64,000 bases of DNA from an uncultured bacterium (lineage in GTDB: Bacteria; Bacillota; Clostridia; Lachnospirales; Lachnospiraceae). The notes below the pieces were generated by a model. That model worked only from the letters and a program-made list of their open reading frames with translations, was not told where the DNA came from and ran no database searches. The DNA lies in NCBI GenBank assembly GCA_947647735.1, contig CANSLJ010000012.1, positions 1-64,000 of the forward strand, in the 5' to 3' direction. The position numbers were made by a program, and so were the translations under genes. This document shows positions 38,816 through 47,410 of the stretch, one piece after another. Positions within the stretch are counted from its first letter, which is position 1; each line of letters starts with the position of its first letter.

Positions 38816-39449
38816 GATTAGTGACTATCAAACGGAAAATGCACTCCCATCGGAAATGAAAACAACGGAAAGAAGAGCTTTATCATATGCGTTTGACCGT
38901 CAGAAAAGGAAATATTGCGAATATATAAATCGTGCATGCATATGGGGAAATATCGAGAATGTTGATGAGGATAAGCTTGACTTTCTTGCGGTTGAAAACC
39001 GAGTAATGTTTTATGATTCTCAGATGGAAACGGAAGTAAAAAGAAATTTCCTTTCAAATTATCTCAGCTGGTATCTAAAATTAGGAACGGGGATGGCGGC
39101 AGAAGAGGTTATTGATACATATTATTCGGGCAGCGGAACAAAGCTTGTTAAATGGTTCGAGTATGATGGAGAACCGTATCATTTCAGGATTGAGACAACA
39201 GCAACACTGGGAGAAGATTGTTATGCAGATCTCAAACAATTGATTTTTAAGGTTAAAAATGCACGGTCACGATTGGATCAAATTCGTACAATGCGTTACT
39301 TGTCTTCAGCATATTCTGCAGCAACCGGGACGATATCAAGATGTAAGAATCCTCCTATAAAGGAGGGAATGTCGATAGCGAGAAATATAGAAGATGATTT
39401 TAATGCAGTTGTTAGTATTGATACAATGCAAAAGCAGTCGATTTATTAG
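38808..39449 (+). CDS. Tail protein I
   Basis: The protein has 213 residues. AFDRQKRKYCEYINRACIWGNIENVDEDKLDFLAVE is typical of P2/Mu gpI, which links wedges to tail fibres. GGGGGTATAGAAG precedes the ATG. The tail fibre gene follows after 27 bp. Confidence 0.85.
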   Translation: MIKISDYQTENALPSEMKTTERRALSYAFDRQKRKYCEYINRACIWGNIENVDEDKLDFLAVENRVMFYDSQMETEVKRNFLSNYLSWYLKLGTGMAAEEVIDTYYSGSGTKLVKWFEYDGEPYHFRIETTATLGEDCYADLKQLIFKVKNARSRLDQIRTMRYLSSAYSAATGTISRCKNPPIKEGMSIARNIEDDFNAVVSIDTMQKQSIY

Positions 39450-39476
39450 ATATGAATGAGACAGAAGGGAGAAAAA

Positions 39477-40808
39477 ATGCCAAGAGAGTTTAACAAATCG
39501 ATTATGACAGATAATGGAGCAATGCTCCTGAATCGTGCTCAGGCGGGGGAAGTTCTTCTTGAATTCACGAGAATGGTGATAGGAGATGGAACTTATACTT
39601 TGGAAGAAGCAAGTACAGAAGTTATGCAGAAAATGGAGAATTTGAAATCTCCCAGAAAAAGTTATCCTATCATTGAAAAAAGTCTGGAAAAAAAGAGATG
39701 CCTGAAATTGACATCTGTTTTTTATAATTATACGCCGGGAAACGAGGAGGCATATGTTGAAGAGGGCTTTTTTGTTAATGAGATAGGATTATTCTGCAGG
39801 GAAAAAAATAATGAAGAGAGTGAGATCTTATATAGCATAGTGACAGTAAAGGATGGTCCAGGAGATTATATGCCTGCATATAATGGGGAAAATCGTGCCG
39901 AAATTCTCCAAACTTGGTATACGACAATTACAAATGATGGCATTGCTTATATCAAACACGAGGATGGGACATTTGCATTAGCAGAAAATGTTGAGAAACT
40001 GGCTGAAAGAATAGAAAGTATTATTGAATCGATTTTCGATGAGGAAAATGAACTGAATATATCGGAATCTATCATAGATTTCGATGATTCTGGAGAAGTC
40101 GAAGGCATAGAATCCTTCACGGATTTTATGGAAAAACTTGTGAAAGGGACAAGTATATATCAGATTTTCACGAACCTAAAAGCCGGGTTGAAATATGTCC
40201 TGCACACAGGAAAGCTTGTAAACTCTGGCATGTGCGAAACGCCCGGGGAGTTTGCGTTGGATGCGGCATACGGGAAGTATCTCACGGATCAAATATCCCA
40301 AGTATATAGTGAAATGTCGGTGCGCTATAATGCTCAGACAGACTATATTCAGGTGTACAGCGGCCAGCAATGGCATAATTGGATGACTGCTGGTCTATTA
40401 TGGGACGGTTACTTATATAATTACGGAAAATTCTCGGAATACTTTTCCGGTTTTTCTGGTAACGGCAATGTATACCACAAAGCAGATCACATCAGTGTAA
40501 TCGCAGGACCAGTAACAGGCACCAATCTTGTCACCGTAAAAAGTAATCAGATCGATTTTTCAAAATATAAAAAAATCAAGATTAATGCTAAATCTTCTGT
40601 ATATACTGCCGGTGCCTATTATACAAATATCTATATAGAAAGTAAGAGCGGAAATATAGTGACCGGCAAAAAAACACTCTCAACCGCTGCAACTACATAT
40701 GAATTAGATGTAACCGGTGTCGATGTGGGGTACATTGTTTTACAATCATATTTGTATAATATCACGCTTAACTTTGAGAACTTTATTTATTTTATCCAGA
40801 TTAATTAG
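39477..40808 (+). CDS. Tail fibre protein, expressed variant of the shufflon
   Basis: The protein has 443 residues from the ATG 39477 (AGAAGGGAG upstream). Residues 1-160 are the collar-fibre N-terminal domain (KSIMTDNGAMLLNRAQAGEVLLEFTRMVIGDG) that attaches to gpI. Residues 160-275 form the shaft. The variable receptor-binding tip begins after a crossover site that encodes VYSE (about residue 276-279) and runs to the end. Three other tip-coding segments lie downstream and can replace this one by inversion. Confidence 0.88.
   Translation: MPREFNKSIMTDNGAMLLNRAQAGEVLLEFTRMVIGDGTYTLEEASTEVMQKMENLKSPRKSYPIIEKSLEKKRCLKLTSVFYNYTPGNEEAYVEEGFFVNEIGLFCREKNNEESEILYSIVTVKDGPGDYMPAYNGENRAEILQTWYTTITNDGIAYIKHEDGTFALAENVEKLAERIESIIESIFDEENELNISESIIDFDDSGEVEGIESFTDFMEKLVKGTSIYQIFTNLKAGLKYVLHTGKLVNSGMCETPGEFALDAAYGKYLTDQISQVYSEMSVRYNAQTDYIQVYSGQQWHNWMTAGLLWDGYLYNYGKFSEYFSGFSGNGNVYHKADHISVIAGPVTGTNLVTVKSNQIDFSKYKKIKINAKSSVYTAGAYYTNIYIESKSGNIVTGKKTLSTAATTYELDVTGVDVGYIVLQSYLYNITLNFENFIYFIQIN
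40290..40316 (+). repeat. Shufflon crossover site 1 (forward)
   Basis: The site carries the core ATATAGTGA at 40304-40312, preceded by TATCCCA. The same nine bases occur at the three other segment boundaries, always in the same codon phase, so exchange at this core keeps the fibre reading frame. Confidence 0.75.
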
Positions 40809-40823
40809 TATGATAAATAACTT

Positions 40824-41367
40824 TTACTGATTTGAAATCAAAAGTTGTGCTATTGTAAATCCCCTCGGCCTCCAAGGATATCCACCACTTATCATACTGA
40901 TTCTCAATTTAATGCTCTGGCCTTTGAGAGATGCTAATGATAATTTGACAGTAGTATTAGTTGTACTGTTGATCGAAGCAGTTTCCATCAGCTTTGCCCC
41001 AGCGCTGTTTAGGACTTCAACTTTTAAGTCATGATCAATGTGTCCTTGATATCCAGATCTCGTTATACATGCGCCAGCAAACGTTAAAGTACATTTCGCA
41101 TCAGATATTTTAATAGGAACAGTATAAGTCCTCGTTATCAATGCATCATAATCATCAAAGTCTGGATGGTATTCAGCATATGATGTATATTGTAATTTTG
41201 TGGAAGTATTTACATCTAGTTTCGTGGCTGATGTTCCATAATTATAAGCATTTTGAAATGGCGCAGTCATAAAATCGAATGTAAAGGGCGCTGACAGATC
41301 TCCGCCTGTAATCGCATTAGTAACTCTGGTGTCCAAAGCAGAAAGATCATTCCTTAAAATCTGAATA
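40824..41367 (-). CDS. Silent tail-fibre tip segment B (inverted)
   Basis: This 181-codon open segment on the minus strand lacks a ribosome binding site and begins inside crossover site 2. It continues in the correct phase: YSDIQILRNDLSALDTR, then Thr/Ser-rich beta-structure to the stop at 40824. It lies tail-to-tail with the expressed tip, 15 bp apart. Inversion between sites 1 and 2 would attach it to the fibre shaft and silence the current tip. Confidence 0.75.
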
Positions 41368-41390
41368 TCACTATATTCTGGGAAATTAGT
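41364..41390 (-). repeat. Shufflon crossover site 2 (reverse)
   Basis: The core ATATAGTGA on the minus strand (41376 to 41368) is preceded by TTTCCCAGA. It lies in reverse orientation to site 1. Confidence 0.75.
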
Positions 41391-41541
41391 AAAAAAGTGT
41401 GTTACATTTTGTATGTAATTTAAAATATACTATATATACATAATATTTTTTCTTAAACTCTTGGGATTGATCTGCATGTTATGAAAGGAGATGTTATAGA
41501 AAATACAAAATTTCCATAGTTAGACCCATGGTTATAAAAAG

Positions 41542-41665
41542 ATGGTGACCGCGGTTGATAAGTTGCAATACTTAAGTTTTTATCATTGGTGCATTATTCG
41601 TTGTGGCAGCAACGTTTTGTCTAAAGTATTTTATCTACCGATGGGCAGTTTTATCACGCATGTAA
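41542..41665 (+). pseudogene. Type I toxin-like hydrophobic peptide, frame broken in a T-run
   Basis: The frame opens MVTAVDKLQYLS and is followed, one base out of frame after a five-T run (41577-41581), by FIIGALFVVAATFCLKYF and a short basic end (RWAVLSRM, stop at 41663). With four T's the product would be a 40-residue hydrophobic peptide typical of type I (TxpA/BsrG-like) toxins. As sequenced, the zero frame gives a polar 43-residue peptide. It is a loss-of-function change, or a sequencing error, or a phase switch in the homopolymer. Confidence 0.5.
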
Positions 41666-41772
41666 TCGTATAAGGCAAGCGTGATAGTGGTGAAGGTGTA
41701 TAATGTGCAAAAGTCCATGCCATAGCACGCATACCCGATAATGCTAACGATTAATCCTATGATAGTGCTCAT
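41635..41772 (-). CDS. Small hydrophobic peptide opposite the toxin-like gene
   Basis: The peptide has 45 residues with an excellent AAAGGAGTAAGG site before the ATG at 41772. MSTIIGLIVSIIGYACYGMD is membrane-spanning, and the end is basic (YDYMRDKTAHR). Its 3' end overlaps the toxin-like frame on the other strand. Both transcripts start with almost the same sequence (AAAGATGGTGAC versus AAAGGATGGTGAC) in inverted orientation. Whether it is itself a toxin or part of the antitoxin RNA is open. Confidence 0.5.
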   Translation of the reverse strand: MSTIIGLIVSIIGYACYGMDFCTLYTFTTITLALYDYMRDKTAHR

Positions 41773-41825
41773 ACCTTACTCCTTTCGGTGCAAGTCAGTC
41801 ACCATCCTTTTTATAATACTAAAAG

Positions 41826-41862
41826 AAATTCCAACTATCAATGAGATAGTTGGAATTTTTTG
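41826..41862. terminator. Strong bidirectional terminator
   Basis: A perfect 14-bp stem (41826-41839 with 41845-41858, loop AATGA) has a T-run on the right and an A-rich flank on the left. It isolates the small peptide locus from the recombinase gene. Confidence 0.85.
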
Positions 41863-42029
41863 TCAATTAGAAGAAAATATGAGCGAAGAATGTTAAAAAA
41901 CATTTGTTACAAAGAACAATAGTCACTTAGTTGTAAAACAGTGATATGTCGGTAGAACAGAAGAAAGAGTTTTATGGGCGTGCATAGCTGATGTATTAAT
42001 ATAGTTACCTTCTTTCTGTATGAGGGGTA

Positions 42030-42094
42030 CAAAAGGAGCGTGTGATATATACGAAAAAGGAAAGTAGAGATACTGCTCTTTTTCGTTCCTTTTG
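42030..42094 (+). promoter_or_regulatory. Nested inverted repeats in the recombinase leader
   Basis: CAAAAGGA (42030-42037) pairs with TCCTTTTG (42087-42094), and ACGAAAAAG (42051-42059) pairs with CTTTTTCGT (42078-42086). The structure lies just upstream of the ribosome binding site CAAAAGGAGG (about 42114-42123) of the recombinase gene and could limit its expression, or be an operator. Confidence 0.5.
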
Positions 42095-42131
42095 ATACAA
42101 TTTTTATATAAATCAAAAGGAGGGTATCATT

Positions 42132-43151
42132 ATGTTGCAACAAATCTTGGAAAAGGTGATAGATACGATGACGCCGCATCTGGATCCAGAACAGCTGGAA
42201 AAGCTGGAGAACGTACTCTATATCAACTTCCACGATATAGAGGTGAAGCAGGAGTGTTATGAATTGAAACCAACGGGCCTCAACGGGAATGCTGCAAAGC
42301 TGGATCTATTTGTGAAAAGCAAGTTGGCGGTGAATCGGCAGGCGGAGACAATGAAACAGTATGCCCGTGAGATATGGAACGCATTGAGCTTCATCGGCAA
42401 AGATGTGACAGATATCAAAGCTATGGATTTGCGGTATTATTACGGATACCTACGGGAGACACGGCATCTGAAAATGTCTACGATTGAAACCAGAATGCAT
42501 TACCTGAGTAGCTTTTGGGATTTTCTTCTGGCAGAAGAAATGGTGAGCGGGAATCCGATGAAGAAAGTGGGCGCAATTAAGGTGGACAAATTAATAAAAA
42601 AGCCGTACAGCGCCAGAGATATGGAGGCTATGAGGAGCAGCTGTAAGCGGATCAGGGATAGGGCGTTGATAGAATTTTTATACTCAACAGGCGTCCGGAT
42701 ATCAGAGGCCCATGCGCTGAACGTGGGTGATATTAATCTGGAAAAGATGGAACTTATCGTGTACGGAAAAGGGAGCAAAGAACGGAAAACCTATCTGACG
42801 GAAAGCGCAAAATTTTATTTGGAAAAATATCTGAAAGAGCGCTGTTTTTCTGAAAGAATAACATATGAGGAATTGAAGGAAAGGCCTCTATTCGTGACGT
42901 CCGACAAGAATCATCGAAGGTTCTCGAAAGATGGTATAAGAGACATGCTAAAAGCATTGGAGAAGAGGGCAACAGTAAAAGACGTGCATCCTCATCGGTT
43001 CCGGCATACTATAGCTACGGAATTGTTAAGTAGAGGGATGCCGTTGGAACAGGTGGGAGATTTCTTAGGGCACGAAAAACTGGACACAACCCTAAGATAC
43101 TGTACGGTGCGAGATGAGGAGGTCAAGGCATCGCATCGTAAATGCGCTTAA
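42132..43151 (+). CDS. Tyrosine recombinase of the tail-fibre shufflon
   Basis: This is a 339-residue XerC/D-like recombinase with both domains. The N-terminal SAM-like region (residues 50-160) is followed by a catalytic domain with Arg in TGVRISEAHAL (about 189), Lys in GKGSKERK, HPHRFRHTIA (about 286-295), His of GHEKLDTT (about 314) and Tyr of TLRYCT (about 323). It lies between two pairs of inverted tail-tip segments, so inversion of those segments is its likely job, as Rci does in the R64 shufflon. AAAGGAGGG precedes the ATG. Confidence 0.88.
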   Translation: MLQQILEKVIDTMTPHLDPEQLEKLENVLYINFHDIEVKQECYELKPTGLNGNAAKLDLFVKSKLAVNRQAETMKQYAREIWNALSFIGKDVTDIKAMDLRYYYGYLRETRHLKMSTIETRMHYLSSFWDFLLAEEMVSGNPMKKVGAIKVDKLIKKPYSARDMEAMRSSCKRIRDRALIEFLYSTGVRISEAHALNVGDINLEKMELIVYGKGSKERKTYLTESAKFYLEKYLKERCFSERITYEELKERPLFVTSDKNHRRFSKDGIRDMLKALEKRATVKDVHPHRFRHTIATELLSRGMPLEQVGDFLGHEKLDTTLRYCTVRDEEVKASHRKCA

Positions 43152-43346
43152 AATAAGTTTGACTTTAGATGAATAAAAAGTGTAACTCATTTGTAAAAGG
43201 ATAATTGTACTCTTAAAAAATAGAATGAGTTTGATTTGTCAATGACTATAGTATAGAGTGTATGCTTTGGCGGGCGGAAACGGCTGCTTTATTAAGTTTA
43301 AGCATTTTTGGCACTGATAATGGAGAAAGTGATAGGAAAAGCAGAT

Positions 43347-43373
43347 AAAAAATTCCCATAATATAGTGATTTA
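43347..43373 (+). repeat. Shufflon crossover site 3 (forward)
   Basis: The core ATATAGTGA lies at 43361-43369, preceded by ATTCCCATA. An in-frame TAA lies directly before the core, so this segment can only be read after recombination. Confidence 0.75.
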
Positions 43374-43817
43374 CAGGATCTTATCGTGTCCGCCAATGTA
43401 CGAGCAAATCTATCTATAGGTTATGTTCAGTACAGATCCCTCAATAATACATGGGTAAATCTGTTCCAAATTGGCAAAAATCCTATGATCGCAGAAGACA
43501 TTACTATTCCAAATAAAACGATAACATCGGCCAAATCAAGAACTACTATCAATACAGGAGTTGTCGTTAGTGCTGGGAGTTATAATTACATTACTGGCAC
43601 AGTAAGTTATCCGCATGCTGCTGGCAACAAGCTTGGTGTAATGATAGGCGCAACAGATCTCGGCACTGTTGCATCAAGCTCTAGTACAGGAAACAAAGCT
43701 TACAATAAGTCTATTCCTGCGGCCGCGGCAGGACAAGTAATATTCTATCAAGAGGGTGTTAGTCAGAGTATCGGTACAACAGGAAGTTTCAGTAATTTTA
43801 AATTAACAAATATCTGA
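43370..43817 (+). CDS. Silent tail-fibre tip segment C
   Basis: About 148 codons open from crossover site 3 (YSDLQDLIVSANVRANLSIGYVQ), with no start codon and ribosome binding site of its own. It is rich in Ser, Thr, Gly and Asn as fibre tips are, and contains the segment SAGSYNYITGTVSYPHAAGNK. It would become the tip after two successive inversions. Confidence 0.72.
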
Positions 43818-43841
43818 TTCAAGGAGATAGTATGCTGTATA

Positions 43842-44145
43842 CTATGTTTGATCTATCAGTAAGCCTTCTTTTATAAATATGAAAAATACCCTTACAGGCC
43901 ATGTCCCTACCTGTTGGCTAATATAATATATGGGGAAACTGGTACCATGTCCACCGAACTTTCCGGCCACAAATGCTTGTGTATTCCCAACCAACATATT
44001 AGGTGTTCCAGACGCTAGGACAAAATCAAATATTTTATATCCATTTGGAGTTTCGGGATATGGAATATATGCAGTGCCATGCTGGCCGACAGCCGTAACA
44101 GTAACATTTACGCTATTGTGCTTTATCAGAAACATTCCATTTATA
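43842..44145 (-). CDS. Silent tail-fibre tip segment D (inverted)
   Basis: This is an open segment of about 101 codons on the minus strand that begins in crossover site 4 (YSDINGMFLIKHNSVNVTVTA) and ends at 43842. It contains GHGTSFPIYYISQQVGTW. It has no own translation start. Inversion between sites 1 and 4 would join it directly to the fibre shaft. Confidence 0.72.
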
Positions 44146-44166
44146 TCACTATATTCAGGGAAGTTT
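44142..44166 (-). repeat. Shufflon crossover site 4 (reverse)
   Basis: The core ATATAGTGA on the minus strand (44154 to 44146) is preceded by CTTCCCTGA, closely matching site 2. Confidence 0.75.
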
Positions 44167-44186
44167 AATATGAAATCGAAAAAAAT

Positions 44187-44208
44187 AAGACCTCATGGTC
44201 TTTTTTTA
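44187..44208 (+). terminator. Terminator closing the shufflon
   Basis: AGACC (44188-44192) pairs with GGTCT (44197-44201) around TCAT, with a T-run of seven. It lies between the last crossover site and the next gene. Confidence 0.75.
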
Positions 44209-44239
44209 ATACATAAATATATAAAAAGGAGGATTTCTT

Positions 44240-44980
44240 ATGGAAAAAATCAAAATTGGTAAAAAGAAAAAGCTGTATGAAGTCGAAAGCATTATGCATC
44301 ATCCGCCTAATCTGCTGAAGATTGTCTTTCCGGAAAACGAAGAGCTTCCGGAATCATGGACGGGGGATATTCAGATCTGTACAGTTGGAAGCATCCCCTA
44401 TACTGTCAAGGACGGATATGAGACGGTATACCTGCAAGAAGGCAGGACAGTATACTTATCCAACGATGGCAGCGTATATGTCCCGCCGGCGCCGCCCGAA
44501 TCGGAGCCTGAACCGGAACCGCCCACATTGACAGAAGTTAAGGCTATGAAGAGAAGGGAAATCTCTACGATATGCGAGCAGGTGATCTATTCAGGGATCA
44601 ATGTAGAACTGTCGGACGGAGAGCAATATCATTTTTCCCTTACGATTAAGGATCAGATCAACCTTTTCGGCAAAAAGGATCAGCTGAAGGCAGGGAAAGA
44701 TCGGATTGAATATCATTCGGATGGAGGGCCGTGCCGGTATTATGGCGCTGAAGATATGCAGAATATTGTAGAATCATCCATGTGGCATGTGTCCTATCAC
44801 AGAACTTACTGTAATGCCCTCAATATGTGGATTGCCGGATGCGAGAACGTGGAGGAGGTGCAGGAGATATTCTACGGCGCTGACGTTCCGGAAAAATACA
44901 GGAACGAAGTGCTTAACGATTATCTTACGCAGATTGCTGAGATGGCGGCGGAAAGGAGGAGCGATGAAGAAACTGTATAA
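44240..44980 (+). CDS. Tail-fibre-associated protein, DUF4376-like
   Basis: The protein has 246 residues. The first 85 residues are beta-rich, followed by a Pro/Glu linker (PPESEPEPEPP) and a helical domain with VKAMKRREISTICEQVI, ELSDGEQYHFSLTIKDQINL and WHVSYHRTYCNALNMWI. That domain resembles phage tail-fibre assembly/DUF4376 proteins. AAAGGAGG precedes the start. It lies outside the shuffled region, so it would serve all fibre variants. It overlaps the next gene by 17 bp. Confidence 0.7.
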   Translation: MEKIKIGKKKKLYEVESIMHHPPNLLKIVFPENEELPESWTGDIQICTVGSIPYTVKDGYETVYLQEGRTVYLSNDGSVYVPPAPPESEPEPEPPTLTEVKAMKRREISTICEQVIYSGINVELSDGEQYHFSLTIKDQINLFGKKDQLKAGKDRIEYHSDGGPCRYYGAEDMQNIVESSMWHVSYHRTYCNALNMWIAGCENVEEVQEIFYGADVPEKYRNEVLNDYLTQIAEMAAERRSDEETV

Positions 44981-45380
44981 GTATGTAGTGCTATTGCTTG
45001 TAGGCGGCGGATTGTACGTATTGTTGGAACTGATCTGGAGAGGACGGAGCCACTGGACTATGTTCCTGCTGAGCGGGATATGTTTTGTGAGTCTGGGATT
45101 GATCAATGAGATCCTTCCGTGGGAGATGCCGGTCTGGCAGCAGATTATTATCGGCGCCTGCATCGTCACTGCGCTAGAATTTTTAACGGGGTGCATTGTC
45201 AATTTGTGGCTTGGATTGGGCGTGTGGGATTACAGCGCTCTTCCGGGAAACGTAATGGGGCAGATATGCCCACAGTTTTTCTTACTATGGATTCCGGTGG
45301 CGCTGGCAGCCATCATATTGGATGATTGGTTACGGTACTGGTGGTGGGATGAAGAGAAGCCGCATTACAATTTGATTTGA
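44964..45380 (+). CDS. Membrane protein, putative ABC-transporter-permease family (PF06541-like)
   Basis: The protein has 138 residues from the ATG 44964 with GAAAGGAGGAG upstream. Four hydrophobic segments are visible, ending in WLRYWWWDEEKPHY, typical of small phage-borne 'putative ABC transporter permease' proteins of unknown function. It lies in the lysis region, so a holin-like or accessory membrane role is possible. Confidence 0.72.
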   Translation: MKKLYKYVVLLLVGGGLYVLLELIWRGRSHWTMFLLSGICFVSLGLINEILPWEMPVWQQIIIGACIVTALEFLTGCIVNLWLGLGVWDYSALPGNVMGQICPQFFLLWIPVALAAIILDDWLRYWWWDEEKPHYNLI

Positions 45381-45402
45381 AAAAACTATGAAACGATTAT
45401 TT

Positions 45403-45428
45403 GAGACCGTCTGAATAAGACGGTTTTT
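45403..45428 (+). terminator. Intrinsic terminator
   Basis: ACCGTC and GACGGT form a stem around TGAATAA, followed by a T-run of seven, just after the membrane protein gene. Confidence 0.75.
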
Positions 45429-45454
45429 TTATGTGGAAGGAGGTGAGAAAAATA

Positions 45455-45784
45455 ATGGATAACCCGGTAACACATAGGGAGCTGGAAGAGTTCCGGCGGC
45501 TGATGGAGTCAGAAAACGCACAGCTGAGGCAGGAGAACGACCGGCAGAACCACCGTATCGAGAACCTTGAGAAAAATCTCGAAAAGATAACAGAAATATC
45601 GGAATCTGTACATGAGCTGGCTATTGTTATGAAATCCATGAAGGACGAGCAGACACGACAGGGAGAGCAGCTGAAGCAGATTGAGGGCAGGGACGGCGAG
45701 AAGTGGCGGAAAGCGATGGCATATATTGGAACGGCCATATTGGGAGCTGTCCTAGCTATCGTTTTTGCGAAGATTGGGCTGTAG
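45455..45784 (+). CDS. XhlA-like coiled-coil membrane protein
   Basis: The protein has 109 residues from the ATG 45455 (GAAGGAGGTG upstream). Residues 5-85 are a coiled coil (ENAQLRQENDRQNHRIENLEKNLEKI), followed by one transmembrane segment (YIGTAILGAVLAIVFAKIGL). This matches XhlA/hemolysin-type proteins that accompany holins in Firmicute phages. Confidence 0.78.
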   Translation: MDNPVTHRELEEFRRLMESENAQLRQENDRQNHRIENLEKNLEKITEISESVHELAIVMKSMKDEQTRQGEQLKQIEGRDGEKWRKAMAYIGTAILGAVLAIVFAKIGL

Positions 45785-45797
45785 GAGGCGGGTGTGC

Positions 45798-46118
45798 ATG
45801 AGAAGCAGAAAAAAGAAAGGAGTCCGCCCATATAGGAAACTGAAAGAGGTTATAGACAAGATAGGCACACTGAATTTGATACTGATTCTGGTCGGTGCCT
45901 TTTTTGTTTGGTTCAATTGTCAGATGCTTGAGATTTTCCGGGAATATGCGAGCATTCCTGAAACTTATGCCTGCGCAGTCGTGGCGGCGACTATTGGTGA
46001 GTGTGGCATCTGTGGCTGGATCAGGACTAATAAGGATCGAAAGCAGGAACACATATGGGAGAAAGAGGCAGAGAAAACAGCAAAATCAGAAGAAAGTGAG
46101 GAAAAGAGAAATGAATGA
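45798..46118 (+). CDS. Small membrane protein of the lysis module
   Basis: The protein has 106 residues from the ATG 45798 with GGAGGCGGG upstream. It has a basic N-terminus, one or two hydrophobic segments (LNLILILVGAFFVWF and YACAVVAATIGECGICGWI) and a charged tail. It overlaps the holin gene by 8 bp and may be a second holin or anti-holin. Confidence 0.65.
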   Translation: MRSRKKKGVRPYRKLKEVIDKIGTLNLILILVGAFFVWFNCQMLEIFREYASIPETYACAVVAATIGECGICGWIRTNKDRKQEHIWEKEAEKTAKSEESEEKRNE

Positions 46119-46428
46119 AATTGTTTTTGAGATCATTAAGATCATAGTTATGATTGCAGCTCTGGTTGTTACAAGGTATCTGGTTCCGTGGCTGAAGGAG
46201 AGGATTGGTGCCGAAAAGCTGGGGCAGGTTGAGAAGTGGGTAAAGTATGCGGTGGAAATGGCACAGCAGGTGCATAGGTACAAGCTCGGAGAGGACAGGA
46301 AAGCAATCGTTACGGAATTTCTGAGGGAAATCCTGATTGCAAAAAATATATCCATATCTGATGAGCAGCTGAATGTGCTGATTGAGGCAGCTGTCAAGGA
46401 AATGAAAATGCAGGAAAATACGAATTAA
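46111..46428 (+). CDS. Holin, LLH family
   Basis: The protein has 105 residues. One N-terminal transmembrane segment (IIKIIVMIAALVVTRYLVPWLKE) is followed by an amphipathic region (VEKWVKYAVEMAQQVHRYKLGEDRKAIVTEFL), the layout of phage_holin_LLH. It permeabilises the membrane so the endolysin reaches the wall. GAGGAAAAGAGAA lies upstream of the start. Confidence 0.8.
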   Translation: MNEIVFEIIKIIVMIAALVVTRYLVPWLKERIGAEKLGQVEKWVKYAVEMAQQVHRYKLGEDRKAIVTEFLREILIAKNISISDEQLNVLIEAAVKEMKMQENTN

Positions 46429-46449
46429 GAAAAGAACGGAGGTTATGTT

Positions 46450-47181
46450 ATGGCTATAATGATTGGAAGTGCAAGGATTGATGAACACGGACGATTAAGC
46501 GGGGGAGCTGCCGGAGACCAGAAACAGGCATCAGCTGTGAATGATACAACCGGTGAGGTGAGCATGCAGAAGATGTATACTCATTCAAAAGGATGGTATA
46601 TATTGCGCCCGAAGAATCCTGATCATGCGGAACTGATTGCAGGCAAGATGGTTCAGGCTTGCAATAATGCCAATATTGGGTACGATCAGGGAAATCGTCT
46701 TGGTGTTATTACATACGGTATAGGCACAACGGTCAAGACAGAATGCGACTGCAGTTCTTTAGTGCGGGCATGTGTCAAAGAAGTAACAGGAAAGGATCCC
46801 GGCAATTTTACAACGGCAAATGAGGCGGCCATGCTGGAAACGACGGGCCTATTCGAGAAACGACAGGCGTATGTTTCCCAGAGCAAAACGCCGGTATACA
46901 ATGGAGATGTGCTTGTCACAAAGAAGAAAGGACATACGGTTATCGTGACGAGCGGAAATCCTCGTGCTGTTCTGAAACCCGTAGAAGGCTATTATCCCAA
47001 ATATACTGGAACGAGTTCCAGTATTGTGAGTGCCTTGGCAGCAGCAGGTGAAAAAGATACATCTATTGCGCACCGAAAAAAGATTGCGGTGGCAAATGAT
47101 ATAGCCGGTTATACTGGTACTGCTTTGCAGAATATCAGCATGGTAAATCTGTTGAAGGCAGGAAAGTTAAAAAGGGCGTGA
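46450..47181 (+). CDS. Endolysin, NlpC/P60-like cysteine peptidase
   Basis: The protein has 243 residues. ECDCSSLVRACVKE carries the probable nucleophile Cys, and KKKGHTVIVTSG the catalytic His. The N-terminal part (ARIDEHGRLSGGAAGDQ) is typical of phage amidase/peptidase lysins of gut Clostridia. The C-terminal 60 residues (AVANDIAGYTGTALQNISMVNLLKAGKLKRA) look like a short wall-binding repeat. AACGGAGG precedes the start. Confidence 0.85.
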   Translation: MAIMIGSARIDEHGRLSGGAAGDQKQASAVNDTTGEVSMQKMYTHSKGWYILRPKNPDHAELIAGKMVQACNNANIGYDQGNRLGVITYGIGTTVKTECDCSSLVRACVKEVTGKDPGNFTTANEAAMLETTGLFEKRQAYVSQSKTPVYNGDVLVTKKKGHTVIVTSGNPRAVLKPVEGYYPKYTGTSSSIVSALAAAGEKDTSIAHRKKIAVANDIAGYTGTALQNISMVNLLKAGKLKRA

Positions 47182-47203
47182 ATCTGCATTCTATAATTAA
47201 TGA

Positions 47204-47236
47204 AAAGGCGGTAGGTTACCCTGCCGCCTGCTCCTC
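47204..47236 (+). terminator. Terminator after endolysin
   Basis: AGGCGG (47206-47211) pairs with CCGCCT (47224-47229), with an inner GG/CC pair. The sequence is nearly the same as the terminator at 48777-48814. Confidence 0.7.
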
Positions 47237-47410
47237 TAATAATTCTATTTCAATTCTGTTATAAGTAGATTTTTATAAGCATCTTTTGATACATTCGATA
47301 AATTAATCAAAAAAAGATTAATAAAATAATCAAAAATCTGTTTACAAATAAATCAATATATGGTAAAGTTTAGAAAATAAGGAAGGCGACTGTGAATGGA
47401 GGAGAAGACT

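Noticed and set aside
42132-43151. This recombinase as the prophage integrase
   Set aside because: It lies between inverted tail-tip segments far from either end of the prophage, so a role in the shufflon fits better.
44787-44963. Longer N-terminus for the membrane protein at 44964
   Set aside because: The upstream part overlaps the preceding gene, is basic and non-hydrophobic, and a very good ribosome binding site marks 44964.
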